A stretch of 64,000 bases of DNA from Mactra quadrangularis. Its lineage: Eukaryota; Mollusca; Bivalvia; Venerida; Mactridae. The notes below the pieces were generated by a model. The model saw only the letters and a list, made by a program, of their open reading frames with translations. It had not been told where the DNA came from and did not search any database. A program made the translations under genes and the position numbers. Location: assembly GCA_025267735.1 (NCBI GenBank), contig CM046309.1, forward strand, positions 29,396,702 through 29,460,701. Reading direction: 5' to 3'. Of the stretch, positions 10,428 through 23,330 are shown in pieces (position 1 is the stretch's first letter; every line of letters starts with the position of its first letter).

Positions 10428-11164
10428 TAGTCCTAAATATAAGACCCTACATAACTATTTTATCATACGGACGTTTTTCTGTTATGTAGGGTCTTAACGG
10501 ATTGCTTCAAAAACGCATAGCAAAATATTTTTTTCAAAAAGTAAATGAATGTGGGTCAAATTAGCACCAAACGATAGATAAAAGTTTACTTTTATTCTTA
10601 CCATAAATCAAAAGGTATTAATCAGGTTTTTCGCTTCCAGAAACACAAATTACTTTTACTGCTATTCAGGGTTGTCGCCGTTCGCCGCCATTTTGAACTG
10701 AATTCTTGCCGGTAAATAAAGTGTCGCTTGGGTTTAACGAATTTTTTTTACAGAGTTGTCGTTCTTGCTCTCAATAGCATACCTTATAAATTCGTTCAAA
10801 ATCAATTCTTACAAATCATGTGACCCAATTTGAATTCGGATTACTTTGGCTATTATAGCATGGTTATTGTGACAAACTGAAAGTACTCGTCAATTAAGGA
10901 TTTTAAATGGATTATTTGACTGTCTAAGGTTAGAATTGAAAATAATTTTACTTTTATCATGTGTATTTTTCGTTTATCTTTCTATTGGTGTATCGTTTTA
11001 TTGCAATTTTTTCGAATTAAAACGAGTAGAACCTTCAGACCTGATTCGATGTCTGTACACTAAAATTTTTGCTATGCGTTTTTGGAGCAATCCGTTAAGA
11101 CCCTACGTAACAGAGAAATGTCAAAATGTTAAAAAACATACGTAGGGTCTTATATTTAGGACTA
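10428..11164. mobile_element. Mutator-like MITE with about 95 bp inverted repeats
   Basis: The 737 bp element begins TAGTCCTAAATATAAGACCC and ends with its inverse. The arms extend about 95 bp, to the segment TTGCTATGCGTTTTTG, with scattered mismatches. A perfect 9 bp duplication CCCAAGGTA flanks it (10419-10427, 11165-11173). Long inverted repeats with a 9 bp target duplication fit the Mutator (MULE) superfamily. The interior has no transposase. It lies in the 5' UTR intron of TUBGCP2. Each arm also contains an internal inverted pair around AAGACCCTAC. Confidence 0.88.
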
Positions 11165-11520
11165 CCCAAGGTATTGACATGAATCTGAACTTGAGTCTAA
11201 ACTTTTGACCAAAAAAGACACGACAGTTCCAGGAAGTACTTATTCTGGCAATAACTTGAATAAGATATATCAGTAATATCTGTTGCTTGAATTTAATACA
11301 GGTTTAACAAACCAATACAAACATGAGTCAGTTGTATTCCAGCAGGGTTAACTTATGTTGCATTTAGAAACCTTCAGAACATGCAAGAGCGTCTAGTGAT
11401 ACAGATCAAAATTTGACGATATTTAGCGATTTAACAACTGACAGTGGTAGCCATACAATTGGAAAAGAAACCTGTAAAACAAAGATATATATTCTTTCTT
11501 GATATATTAAGCAGGCTTAC

Positions 11521-12274
11521 CAAATCTATGAGGATTGTTGCAATAAACGTTTAAATCATTTCAATAACATTTCCCCGCTGCAATGCATTCGGAACATTTT
11601 TGTTTTTATCGTATATGACAATTTTGGATATAGTCTCTATCAAAAATAATGTTTTATCTTTATTTTTTATTACAGAGTAAGTAGGAAAATTAATGCATAA
11701 AATCGTTTAAAATATTATTATTTCCCTTTTAAAAGCAATATTACATATTCATTCTGAAATTTGAGAATTACATAACTTTTGTCTCAGAGACTAAATCACC
11801 ATTGTAAACAAAAATTCTGAGCGTGATGGAGCAAGTGTATCAACACGGTAAAGGTCTTTCCCTGTTACTATGTGTTTCTCAAAACTTAATTATTGTAACT
11901 TTATCAATTTAATAGAACATTTCAATTCTTCGGTCATTTCAATTTGTGTTATGTGTGTCGACAATGCTTCGTAATCGCTATGTTAAATGGTTGTATGATG
12001 ATTCGTACCCGTATTGTTTCGTACCGATAATTTTGGCAGTTTTTGTCTTGTTTTTGCTTATAATAATAAACCTTAACATTTCATAACATTCATTATTGAT
12101 TGAGCTTGAACTAAAGTTCAATGAAGAGGCAATTCATTATAATCATCTCATGTTATACTGATATACAAATTTGATGAGACATTGATTAGACATTTCCTAT
12201 TAGCATGATTAGTATTTCAAGTATACATGTACTGATCTAATTAAAAAATAACATATTTTTTATATTACTTACAG
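11521..12274. promoter_or_regulatory. Candidate bidirectional promoter of TUBGCP2 and TMEM138 with 5' UTR exons
   Basis: On the minus strand a non-coding exon could end at 11521 (GATTTG then GTAAGC) and splice to 10197, 22 bp ahead of the TUBGCP2 ATG. On the plus strand a non-coding exon could end at 11847 (CACG then GTAAAG) and splice to the acceptor at 12274, 44 bp ahead of the TMEM138 ATG. Both transcripts would then start within about 200-300 bp of each other. The exon ends are inferred from splice signals alone, and no TATA box is evident. Confidence 0.45.
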
Positions 12275-12318
12275 GTTGATAATGTTTTGATGTAAAAGAG
12301 AAAGAACAAATATCCACA

Positions 12319-15017
12319 ATGTTGGTGGAACGTTATCGTCCAGTACTCTATCTTCAATATCTACTGCTATTAGTGGATTTGTTCATGAATTCATTTATTG
12401 AATTACTTAGATTTGAAAATGTTATACTTTTAGTTTTACTAGTGTAAGTATAAAATGTTACTATAAGTATTATAAGGAAAATGTTCTCATCTTCTCCAAT
12501 GGTTATTTTCCTCTCCAGGAAACTGATTAATACACTGGATTTGCCATTGAATTCTTGGTAATGGAACATTAAAAAATTTGTTTTATACCAATTTCAGATT
12601 TTCTTTCTCGTAATAGAGAATATTGCTGTTCATATATTGCTCTACATATATTACTTATTTAAAAAAGTTTGTATGATATCATGATTTAATTACACTGCTT
12701 TCATCCATGTGTTGTGTTGTAGGGCCTTACTTTTCTCACATCTTTTCGCAGGAGTCTGATACAAGGCAAATAAGATATATCTGAGAAATAATAATACAAT
12801 ATCTGAGGTTTATCTCTTTGTCATTGATGTTTTATCTTTTGTCAGTAGTTGACCTATAATATATTATTTATAGGTACTAATCAAGAGGTTTCTTGTGTTT
12901 ATAAACTCTGAAACCAGAATAAATATTAGATATGACTTTATTGATTTTCAGTTTAATATAAATTGTATTTGTATATGAAAAACTTACATTTACATGTATT
13001 TTCTATTTTACTTCTACATATGCATATCTTTTTTGTATTTCAGAATTCAAGACATATGTATATTATTTGCTGCTATTGTAGTGTTCTTGCTATTCTTCAA
13101 CACATATATATTTCAAGCAGGATTGGTCAATATTTTAGTGAATAAATTTAAACTTCCAATTACAGTCATCTTCTTGTACTTCAGCTTATGTGTAGGATTG
13201 CATGTTTGGTATATGGTAAGTAACATGATCTTTATATATTCTTTTATGATCTAGGGCATTTTCTTAACTGTAATTTACTCTTCTAAAAAATTTACTTAGA
13301 GTTTGCTATGAAGAGTTATCTGACACATAAAGTTAAGGTCTAAAAATCGAATTACCGGTAGTCAGTTTTGTGAAAGAATATCACTATGAAGAATGATATA
13401 CTGTGTTTATGTTGTATCATTTAATCTTATGGATGAAAAGTATAATACCGGTTTACATTAATGTAATATGATCTTTATAAAATATTAGCTCTATTGCAAA
13501 GTAATTTATAACTTACCACAATCACTCTTGATTCTGCCAATGGTTCCCATAGATGTAAGCTAGTAAGGCTATTACTTCTAGATTGAATGGGCATTACATG
13601 AGTTATCATATCAATGTAGATATGGCTTTGTGAAGATGTTAAATGTCTTGGTCTTCCAAATACCTCTGGATGGAAGATGCAGACTCTAACTTACAGGCTC
13701 AATGAAGATTATGCAACACAAATATTTGAAATCGCCAGCATATACTGATGATATAGCTTATAGTTATAGCTTATACTAAGTTATAATTCTTGGATTTGGC
13801 ACTTTTGTGCTTGAATTTTGTCTGTAAAATTCTGTATGAACCCTGTAACCTGACCTGTATTAAAGCTAGGTTACGCACTGTGACATTTGGAAGAAAGTTT
13901 CAGTATTAATACTGATTTCAGTATTTTGAGAATAAATTACTCTGTGTAATTTATATAAAATTGGTCTATTTCAGTATTTTGAAAGAAATCTTTCAGTATT
14001 TCTAAATTTCAACTTCTAGCCATGACTGTCTAAAATTCTCTGAATATCTCTGTCACTTAACATTGCTTTGTACATGAAACTAGTAAATAAAGCTATACAT
14101 ATAAAACATGATTTTGTTTTTTAGACATCTAGATGGGAAGATCCTAATGCTTATATATGGGATAATGCTGGTCTAAGAGTTTTATTTGTGATACAGAGAA
14201 CAGGTATGTGTACATTTCTAGGGCCACTCTCCATCCTACCTCTGATTCTAAATTTTGTAGGACAGTTGTCAATTAATGTCAGAAGTATGTGCCTACTAAC
14301 TAATGAAAGTGTTTCTACCACAGAATCATCAGTAACCTTTAAAACCCTTCTTGTAGACTTTACATTAAAACCCTAATCATGTTGTATAAATGAAATATAT
14401 ACTGATATTTCTGCTAAAAGGCAACCATTCATATGAGTGAAGAGGCCAGATTGTGGCTTGAACTTTCTGAAAAATTAAACTGTCCAGAACTTGTAACATA
14501 TCAATCCTTATACTTGTGTTTCACTACTATATCATTTTTCTCCCTTATATGCATGGGTAAAAGTTGTCATACAGATCTGTAGTTCAGGATTTTAATGACC
14601 TGAGAAAAAGTTCTATTCTTTCATAAATGTATTGAAAATTTTTTGAACTTACACCATGAACTAAACACAGGATGTATTTATAGTGTTTATTCTAAAGCAA
14701 AATGACAGGGCGCTGCACCCAGTCCTGTTTTTCTCCTCCCTTTCCTTTTTGCACCCTTTCTATGGAGAAATAGTTACAAGTTTAAAAACTTGTTCTGATG
14801 CACACTGTCCCTTTCTTGTCTGTCTCTGCCCATTTTTTAGTTCTAGAATATTTGCTTGTAATTGTGTAAATATTGTTATTTTAAGACTTTGTTGTTTATA
14901 TTTTCAGCTGCCGTGTTATATTATTACTTCTATAAAAGAACATGTCTGAAACTAGGAGATCCAAGATTTTATCAAGACTCGGATTGGATAAAGAAAGAAT
15001 TTGAAAAGAGGCGATAG
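12319..15017 (+). CDS. TMEM138: TMEM138, complete, four exons
   Basis: TMEM138 is a four-pass membrane protein of the ciliary transition zone and vesicles, needed for cilium assembly; it is a Joubert syndrome gene in humans. Coding exons are 12319-12443, 13044-13215, 14125-14203 and 14908-15017. All borders are GT/AG, with phases 2, 0 and 1 matching, for 161 residues; the human protein has 162. Diagnostic segments are [39 protein letters not shown], then [11 protein letters not shown] and [12 protein letters not shown] near the C-terminus. Membrane segments lie at about residues 8-24, 36-60, 75-98 and 118-135. The start is the first ATG after the UTR acceptor and aligns with the family N-terminus. 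Intron 3 carries a SINE fragment, and no indel or stop disturbs the frame. TMEM216, its neighbour in tetrapods, was not seen in this window. Confidence 0.96.
14216..14345 (+). mobile_element. SINE family 1 body fragment in TMEM138 intron 3
   Basis: The GTAGGACAGTTGTCAATTAA segment and the following AGAAGTATGTGCCTACTAAC match the plus-oriented SINE body. Head and tail are missing. It directly follows the exon 3 donor. Confidence 0.65.
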
Positions 15018-15794
15018 TTTTTATATGACAATAGTTGTGATGTATTAAAATTAGGTTAAATAGGTTGTGATGTATCAGTGTTTATAAATGAGTGAACTTT
15101 TATATTGACATTGGAAGAATAGTAGATCTGTGATAGATAGCTGGCATTGCTTGATTAATGCCTACTATTGAACAAATATTCAACTTATATAGAGTTTACT
15201 TTACTGCCAATCAGAATGCTTAAGTGACATTAAGCCTGAAACTTTCTGTTGAAACATGTAGTTTTCGATATGACCCAAAATATGTGTCTTGCTTTAATAA
15301 CAATGGTATCAATGTTTTTTTTTACCTTATTTTAATTGTGAAATGGTAACATAATAATTTCTAAGTTGACATGAAAAGTGAGTTACCACTTACTTTTATA
15401 TTTGAAGGTTAGCCTATCCCTTGTTTTCAAAATTAAGGGTATGGATTTGAATGTTTTTCAGTGGGTATAAGATAAATCAATGTAGTCTAAATTATGATTA
15501 TCAAACTTCAAATACAGTTTTTGTTTACATGAAGTAAGTTGTTTTTTCCGGAAAATATACCCAGTGGATCTTTCAAAATCACTTGTACCAAATTCTCTAA
15601 TATGTTCATTCAAGCTATTACGTTAATTTCTATTTGTAATTGCTGATTTCAATTGAAGTAAGTAGGAACACCAATAAGTTTGTAACCATTCTTGATTGCT
15701 GCTTGTTTGTCAGAACATAGATCTTGAACTTTGTGACTACAATACCATTTATTATGCATACTGATTATGAGATGTACAAGTTATCTATGATGTA
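15018..15794 (+). other. TMEM138 3' flank
   Basis: AT-rich 3' untranslated and intergenic sequence without recognisable coding or repeat units. Confidence 0.4.
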
Positions 15795-15797
15795 TTA

Positions 15798-16023
15798 GGT
15801 CACAACAAATTGATCATATGTTCTATGGATTCCCTCGTACCTTAATTTTGACAGTTTTTACAAAAAAATATTTTTATTTCTTTGCTCGTAATAAAAATTT
15901 GGTCAAACTGCTATATAAAGCAAGTGAATAAAGACTTTTTTTTCTTTTTTTGTCTTCGCTCGCTCGCTGGCCCAATTTTTTTTCAGAAAAATCCATAGAA
16001 CATATGATCAACTTGTTGTGGCC
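15798..16023. mobile_element. PIF/Harbinger-like MITE
   Basis: A 226 bp element. GGTCACAACAAATTGATCATATGTTCTATGGA at the left is repeated in inverse at the right with two mismatches. TTA flanks both sides (15795-15797, 16024-16026), the target duplication typical of the PIF/Harbinger group. No ORF. Confidence 0.82.
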
Positions 16024-16026
16024 TTA

Positions 16027-16869
16027 TATAAATAAAAACTGGTCAGTCTAAATGAGTCTATTCTAATATATTCCGTCCTTATATTTAAGCGTCCTTATAT
16101 TTATACATATTATATGTTTCTTTTGTCACAAATGTTTCAAATAATTATGATGATCTATTTTGATGACTTGTCATTTTGAAATGATTTTAAGCATTCATTA
16201 TTTAAATTGATTTGATTTTACCAAAAAATAAAGTATTTACAAACTGAATTCAAGAAGCTTCATTTCCTTTTTACAAAAAACAAATATTGGCTAAAAGCGT
16301 TATTGCCAGTATGTTAATTTATCAAGATTATTTTACTTACTTCTATCAGTACTTGATTGTAGGTGATAACCATAAAATGCTTTATTTCTTTCAATAACAT
16401 TTTTAAACTAATCTGAATTTATTTGTAGGCATGATATTTTTTTAACTTTTGAAGGAGAAAATTAATTAAATTTATCCATTAAAAGTTTACTTACATTTAT
16501 AAAGATAAAAATCACTTTATATTCATGCATTTTAACATTTAAAATATTTCCATTTGTGTTTTGTACTTTTTCCTGTATTTTTTTATTTATATTTTATTAC
16601 TATAAATTAATGTAGAAACATTTTGAAAGATGTTACCTATGTGTGTATAGAGTAGTAATATTAATGTATATTTTTGTATATATGTAATTAAACTTATATA
16701 TTACATTTATGTTTAATTTATTTTTCTGCATCAATTTGATCAGAAAGAATTTTCTGTCCTCTTGTTTTACATTGTCAGTTAAATAGTTCTCATTTGGAAC
16801 TTAATTGTTTATGGGTTTTTCTTGCTGGATACAGTTCATTTGTACTGGATGCATCCTTGCACAATAAAC
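16027..16869. other. Very AT-rich non-coding stretch
   Basis: Dominated by A/T runs. No gene or named repeat was recognised. Confidence 0.45.
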
Positions 16870-17134
16870 TTATTTTACCCCCACTTCGAAGAAGAGGGGG
16901 GTATACTGTTTTACCCTTGTCCGTGCGTCCGTCCGTTACAAAATTTCCGTCGCAGTTTTCTCAGCAACTTTAACATGCAGCAGCCTAATACTTTGCATAT
17001 TGCTTCATCCCATAGTCCCATGTGGTGTAAAGTGATTTCATGCTCCTTGTTCATCTACTTCCTGTTTGTCGCATATTTTTAGATTTTTGTGGGGGTATCA
17101 CTAGTGAGCATTAGCTCACAGATTTACTTGTTTT
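16870..17134 (-). mobile_element. Pearl-like non-autonomous element (copy A)
   Basis: It shares about 250 bp with the copies at 55489 and 56055. Shared features are a CCCC/GGGG stem at one end (TACCCCCACTTCGAAGAAGA, then GGGGGGTATA), a tetranucleotide run GTCCGTGCGTCCGTCCG, a core with TCAGCAACTT and CCCATAGTCCCATG, and an outer end reading CACTAGTGAGCATTAGCTCA. The orientation is opposite to the other two copies. Small elements with microsatellite-like runs and terminal hairpins are known in bivalves as pearl-type, and that assignment is inferred. Confidence 0.7.
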
Positions 17135-17139
17135 ACACA

Positions 17140-17420
17140 CAAATGCTGCTAAGTATGCTCCAAAGAAAAAGTCCTTTTGTTCTGTGTATACATATTTTTA
17201 CATCAACAAGTTTTGCTCAGGCACATCCAGTACAAACAAAGTTTTTCAGCTGGAAAAATCTTTGAACTAGAATTCCAAAACAATTTTAGTTAGCTTGTTG
17301 GATAAGTCATGTTCACAAAAACAATGTGTTTTTAGTTGAAGGGGTTTTGACTCTTCTAACCATTTGGACTCACATTTTTAGTACACATGACTTTAAATTA
17401 AGCTAAGACTGGTTTCCAGT
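17140..17420. repeat. Dispersed repeat, unclassified (copy 2)
   Basis: The order TTCTGTGTATAC, CCAGTACAAAC, AAGTTTTTC, GCTGGAAAA and the later TTAAATTAAG matches 43230-43480 and, more weakly, 1195-1500. Confidence 0.5.
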
Positions 17421-18607
17421 AGTTGTATGTTTTTTCCTTGGGAATTTGTTGATTTACCTACTCTGTAGAGAAGATGTTGGCTAAGTTAACATATGTTAGA
17501 ATTCAAGCTGTCAGTGAAAACCAGATTGGTTAACTTGCCTTTGTAATGAGTCTGAAAATGGTGAAAAATGACTTACTTAGAAGAAAGGCAACACTGCTCT
17601 AACTCATTGGTTTTTTCAAAATCCTTTCTTGCTTTTTAAATATAATTTCATGATATACATCCAAAATAAAACCCTATACTTTAAAGGCCAAAGGGCCACT
17701 TTCTTTTTATCTGAAAAGACCTGTTTTGTTAGTGTAGCAGAGGTATGCTTTTTTAAGCTTGTTGAAAAACAGAGTTAATGCAGTGTTGCATTAAGCCGAC
17801 AAATTCAAACACTAGAACAAACAAAATTATTAAAATATACAGCAACAGATACATTGATTCATAAATTATATTCATTTTAATAAATTTAACATATTTCATG
17901 TGAATTATACTTGATTGTAAAGAAACATTTGACATAAAAAGCTTGGATAAACATCAAGATGCAAAACATTTTGTACACAAATTTCAGTATCTGTTTCAAA
18001 TCTACCAATGACTACAGTACATTATGATGTATGTAAATGAGTTTTTCTTTCCTTTTAGTGTGTGCATTCTAGATTGTTCAAACCATCACTCCTTAGCAAT
18101 ACTTCATAATTTCTACAAATTTCATTTAAACTCTTTTGGGTACTCAGATAAACAGAGCTATTCAAAAACTTCTACTGGAACCCCTATAATCAACAGTCTT
18201 ACAATGACTGTAGTCATAAATTCTTCTATATTGTATTGATATATTGTACTAAGAGTTTTAATGATATGCTGCCATGGTTAACAAGAACAGGTATTCCAAC
18301 ATATTAACCATACTATTAACATACACATTTCCAAAATAAATGACACATTTTTCATGCTATATATGCTTATTACAAAGCAAATATGCCATCAGGAAAATAG
18401 TTTTTCTTTAACATTCAAACATCCTGCTGCAGTTACATCCCCTGATTTAAATAAGTGAAAGAAAGTTAGCTTACAGGGGTTAACTTATTATATAGCTAAA
18501 TAATCATTTGACAAAACATTCATTTTCAGCAACTACCTATTTTACCCATGGGTAGTTCTGTAACCACAATCTTCTTCTGTAAATTTTAACTTAACATAGA
18601 TTGCTTG
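17421..18607. other. Intergenic and P450 3' flank
   Basis: No additional gene was recognised. The stretch just below 18608 is the presumed 3' UTR of the P450 gene on the minus strand. Confidence 0.45.
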
Positions 18608-21600
18608 TCACCGTTTACACACTCTGATTTTGTAAGGTTTTGGATAATATGTGCTTGCAAGTATCCCTTCAGTGTCTGGTAGAATGCTTTCTTTTTCTGG
18701 ATGAAAAGTCAGCTTTTTTGTAAGTCCAGCAATAAACAGAAATATTTCAATCCTAGCCAATGTTTCACCAATACATGATCGCGGTCCCAATGAAAATGCG
18801 ATAAACTGCTTAGGAATAACAACCTCACTCAAAGTTTCATTTAGAAATCGTTCAGGTCGAAATTCTTTTGGATTGTCCCAAATTAATGGATCCATGAGTG
18901 CCGAGTTCAAATTTGGTATAAGAACCGACTTTTCAGGAATAAGGAAACCATTGAATGTTGTATCATGGGTGACAGTATGTGGCATCGCAAGCGGAGCAAC
19001 ATTACTTATACGAATACCCTCAAGAATTACTGCATTTGTATATGGTAATCTTTTTCTGTTATTCACTGATGGCCAGTCATCGCCCAGTATTTGTGATAGT
19101 TCAGAGTAAATCTTTTCTTGAATATCTGGATTTCTTACTAAATACAATAAAATCCATCTAATAGTAGTGGCCGTAGTTTCGCTACCCACACCTATTAAAT
19201 GATAAGATGCAACTTTTAAATTTTCTTCCTCAAAGGTACTCTCAACACTATTCTCTTTATCATTTGCAATTTTCTCTAAGTATATACCAGTATAAGAACA
19301 GGTTTGTTTCTCTACCTCGGTATTGGAGTTGTGTCTAACATTATCTATGAGTTGTGACAAATAGGTCATGATTTCGGTAATTTTTGTAGCTGTTCTTTTC
19401 AATCCCAGCATGTCCCCTGGTAAGAATCTTATAAATGGTAAACAGTTCATAACTACCTCAGCAACAACATATTGTTCCGAGAATTGACTGATGGTTTTCT
19501 GGAACCATTTCAACCAAGTATCATTGAGTTCGAAACGGTGTCCATATACAATTCTGAAAGTAACATTAGCCACACTTGAATTAATAAGTTGTTCAATTTC
19601 AACTGGGTTTTCATTCATATTAATTGTATTGAATAGATGATCGACTTCTTCCTCTATAACATTGTCTAAAAACCTTTTGTCACTAAAACAAATTTCTTGT
19701 AAAGCAGATAGAGCAAATTGTCGTCCATCTTTCCACAATTTACCTTCAGAGAATAACAAACCTTTCGTATTGTAAATAGTCTTTTTCTCATATGCTGGTT
19801 TTGCTCTGAACATAAACACAGAACCTGAAATATCAAAAAACAATTATTTATATTTATAGAAAATGCATTTTTCTGTAAACCTTAACCTGAGGTTGATGTA
19901 GTTTGAGATCCACCAATGGTACTACACTATATTCATTAAAGATATATGCATACAGTACAACCTCTTGTGAACAACACCCACAGACAGACTAAAATGTGTT
20001 GCTGTTCATTGGTTGTTGCTCTGAAGAGGTTAAATTGAATTAAAATTACACCTATGTAAGGGAAATATCAAAAGCTGTTAGCACAGTAAGTCGTCCATAA
20101 TATACAAAGTAAATAGTCAGTAACTACTGTCCATGCTACACACCTGTTTATTACAAATAACCAATGGTACCATACCTTTTAACGATGTCTCTATACTGGA
20201 AGAAAATTTCTTTGGAAAACAGGTATGGTAGAGTAATTTGTTTTAATAAAAAAATATAGGTCAAAAGTTGGCTTACTTGTGCAGAAAAAAATATGTACTC
20301 ACACAAAAACAGTAAAATCTCTGCAAAATCAGCAACAGAATTTGTAGATAGCAAGTGTATGAGAAGAGTGCATTAGTAACGTAATGTAATGTAACGTAAC
20401 ATAACGGAATATAAGTAACATATAGTGTACCGTGACTCACATAAAGTAATGCAGCGTAACGTAACATAACAGAATATAAGTAACATATAGTGTACCGTGA
20501 CTCACATAAAGTAATGCAGCGTAACTAAACATAACAGAATATAAGTAACATATAGTGTACCGTGACTCACATAAAGTAATGCAGCGTAACGTAACATTAT
20601 AACAGAATATAAGTAACATATAGTGTACCGTGACTCACATAAAGTAATGCAGCGTAACGTAACATAACAGAATATAAGTAACATATAGTGTAACGTGACT
20701 CACATAAAGTAATGCAACGTAACGTAACATTATAACAGAATATAAGTAACATATAGTGTACCGTGACTCACATAAAGTAATGCAGCGTAACGTAACATAA
20801 CAGAATATAAGTAACATATAGTGTACCGTGACTCACATAAAGTAATGCAACGTAACGTAACATAACGGAATATAAGTAACATATAGTGTACCGTGACTCA
20901 CATAAAGTAATGCAGCGTAACGTAACATAACAGAATATAAGTAACATATAGTGTACCGTGACTCACATAAAGTAATGCAGCGTAACGTAACATAACAGAA
21001 TATAAGTAACATATAGTGTACCGTGACTCACATAAAGTAATGCAGCGTAACGTAACATAACAGAATATAAGTAACATATAGTGTACCGTGACTCACATAA
21101 AGTAATGCAGCGTAACGTAACATAACAGAATATAAGTAACATATAGTGTACCGTGACTCACATAAAGTAATGCAGCGTAACGTAACATTATAACAGAATA
21201 TAAGTAACATATAGTGTACCGTGACTCACATAAAGTAATGCAGCATAACGTAACATAACAGAATATAAGTAACATATAGTGTACCGTGACTCACATAAAG
21301 TAATGCAGCGTAACGTAACATTATAACAGAATATAAGTAACATATAGTGTACCGTGACTCACATAAAGTAATGCAGCGTAACGTAACATAACAGAATATA
21401 AGTAACATATAGTGTAACGTGACTCACATAAAGTAATGCAACGTAACGTAACATTATAACAGAATATAAGTAACATATAGTGTACCGTGACTCACATAAA
21501 GTAATGCAGCGTAACGTAACATAACAGAATATAAGTAACATATAGTGTACCGTGACTCACATAAAGTAATGCAACGTAACGTAACATAACGGAATATAAG

Positions 21601-22760
21601 TAACATATAGTGTACCGTGACTCACATAAAGTAATGCAGCGTAACGTAACATAACAGAATATAAGTAACATATAGTGTACCGTGACTCACATAAAGTAAT
21701 GCAGCGTAACGTAACATAACAGAATATAAGTAACATATAGTGTACCGTGACTCACATAAAGTAATGCAGCGTAACGTAACATAACAGAATATAAGTAACA
21801 TATAGTGTACCGTGACTCACATAAAGTAATGCAGCGTAACGTAACATAACAGAATATAAGTAACATATAGTGTACCGTGACTCACATAAAGTAATGCAGC
21901 GTAACGTAACATTATAACAGAATATAAGTAACATATAGTGTACCGTGACTCACATAAAGTAATGCAGCGTAACGTAACATAACAGAATATAAGTAACATA
22001 TAGTGTACCGTGACTCACATAAAGTAATGCAACGTAACGTAACATAACGGAATATAAGTAACATATAGTGTACCGTGACTCACATAAAGTAATGCAGCGT
22101 AACGTAACATTATAACAGAATATAAGTAACATATAGTGTACCGTGACTCACATAAAGTAATGCAGCGTAACGTAACATAACGGAATATAAGTAACATATA
22201 GTGTAACGTGACTCACATAAAGTAATGCAGCGTAACGTAACGGAACGTAACAAATGTGACATACCGTGACGAACATAGAGTCAAGTATTGTAACATAATG
22301 GAACGTAATTAACTAAACGTATCGTGACTCAAATAAAGACATGAAGCGTAACGTAACAAAACATAACTAACACAATGCATGTACCTTAACTCACATTAAG
22401 TAATGTCGCGAAACATAGCGAACAAAAAAATAATTAACATGTAACGAAACGTAAATATTAAATACCTTTCTTAACCAGTGCATCATGTATAGTATCATAT
22501 CCATTTAAAAATATCATTAATTGATTTCCCATGTATAAACTAAATACATCTCCATATTGTTGTCTTAATTCAGATAATCTTCCTAATGTATCACGTGACA
22601 TCAAAGAATGTAAGTTTCCAACTATAGGTAACAATGGGGGACCTGGGGGCACGTTCCTTCTTCTATGTGTGTTCATGTACACCAACAATAATGTACATAC
22701 AAACACCAATAGAGTAGTTATGGAACTTTTATCCACATATCTTAATATTGTCTCTTCCAT
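18608..22760 (-). CDS. Microsomal cytochrome P450, CYP2 clan, complete, two exons
   Basis: It is a haem monooxygenase of the endoplasmic reticulum that oxidises small lipophilic substrates with NADPH-P450 reductase. Exon 1 is 22760-22466 and exon 2 is 19824-18608, with GT/AG borders and phase 1. They join to 503 residues, the usual length. In order, the protein shows an N-terminal membrane anchor (about 14-29), the proline hinge VPPGPPLLP (37-45), helix C WKDGR (129-133), the I-helix VGSETT (311-316), the K-helix EGIR (367-370), FRPERF (420-425) and the haem loop FSLGPRSCIG (442-451, ligand Cys449). All catalytic landmarks are intact. The I-helix has Val where most family members have Ala or Gly before GxET. 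The hinge and the I-helix region resemble the CYP2 clan; the subfamily cannot be set by eye. The single intron is filled largely by a minisatellite. Confidence 0.93.
20371..22455. repeat. 65/68 bp minisatellite with a 724 bp higher-order period, in the P450 intron
   Basis: About 28 units of 65 bp, typified by ATAACAGAATATAAGTAACA, then TATAGTGTACCGTGACTCAC, ATAAAGTAATGCAGC and GTAACGTAAC. A 68 bp variant has CATTATAAC. Variants recur every 724 bp, for example the TAACGTGACT change at 20691 and 21415 and the 68 bp units at 20729 and 21453. This equals eleven units (eight of 65 and three of 68), so blocks of eleven were amplified. Units decay after about 22240 and run up to within about 10 bp of the exon 1 donor at 22465. 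The many 60-codon minus-strand frames here are repeat artefacts. Confidence 0.95.
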
Positions 22761-23249
22761 TTTCTCAGATGTTCAATAATTAACTTTGGTTCAGATATAC
22801 TAAAACATATTAGCTTTTAATCATGTTTAAACTTGTTTATAAGTACATTTCCTAAAAGTTTTCTTTAAAACTATTCCACCCATGTTAACACAAAATATTT
22901 AAGTTTCAACTGCTTTTAAAAATGAATAACCGTAAGATAAATGCAGACGATTCAACATCCAACTATACAAATGATTATGAATCACGTCTTGAAACGATCC
23001 ACTCACATAAATTTGTACAAGATTTTTACCCCGACATAAAATATAGCACAGTGCAATACTAGTCTACTTTCTATAATATTTACACATAGTTACGTTCTAG
23101 TTTTGCACTGGCCAATCTATTTGTCGTCTGTAATATAAACGTGATGAGCCAACACTATGATCTATATTTAGTTCAAAACAAAGATATCAGGTTACCCTTT
23201 AGCACAGGTTAATGTATAGAACGTTCTTACTGATCATATGTTTAATACC
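22761..23249. other. P450 5' flank, presumed promoter region
   Basis: Upstream of the P450 ATG on the minus strand. No TATA box or named site was confidently recognised, and there is no coding sequence. Confidence 0.35.
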
Positions 23250-23330
23250 GGGGCGGATCCATGAATTTTTTCAGGGGGCGTCCGAACTTTCGAACCACAA
23301 CCACATTTTATATTGTTAGCAGAATAACGC
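23250..23330. mobile_element. hAT-like MITE end fragment
   Basis: GGGGCGGATCCATGAATTTT, then CAGGGGGCGTCCGAACTTTC and CGAACCACAACCACATT, match the left end of the element at 24197-24484. No matching right end was found close by. Confidence 0.5.

Noticed and set aside
20437..22197. A series of 60-codon minus-strand frames resembling each other
   Set aside because: Each spans about three 65 bp minisatellite units and stops when the frame shifts. They are not genes.
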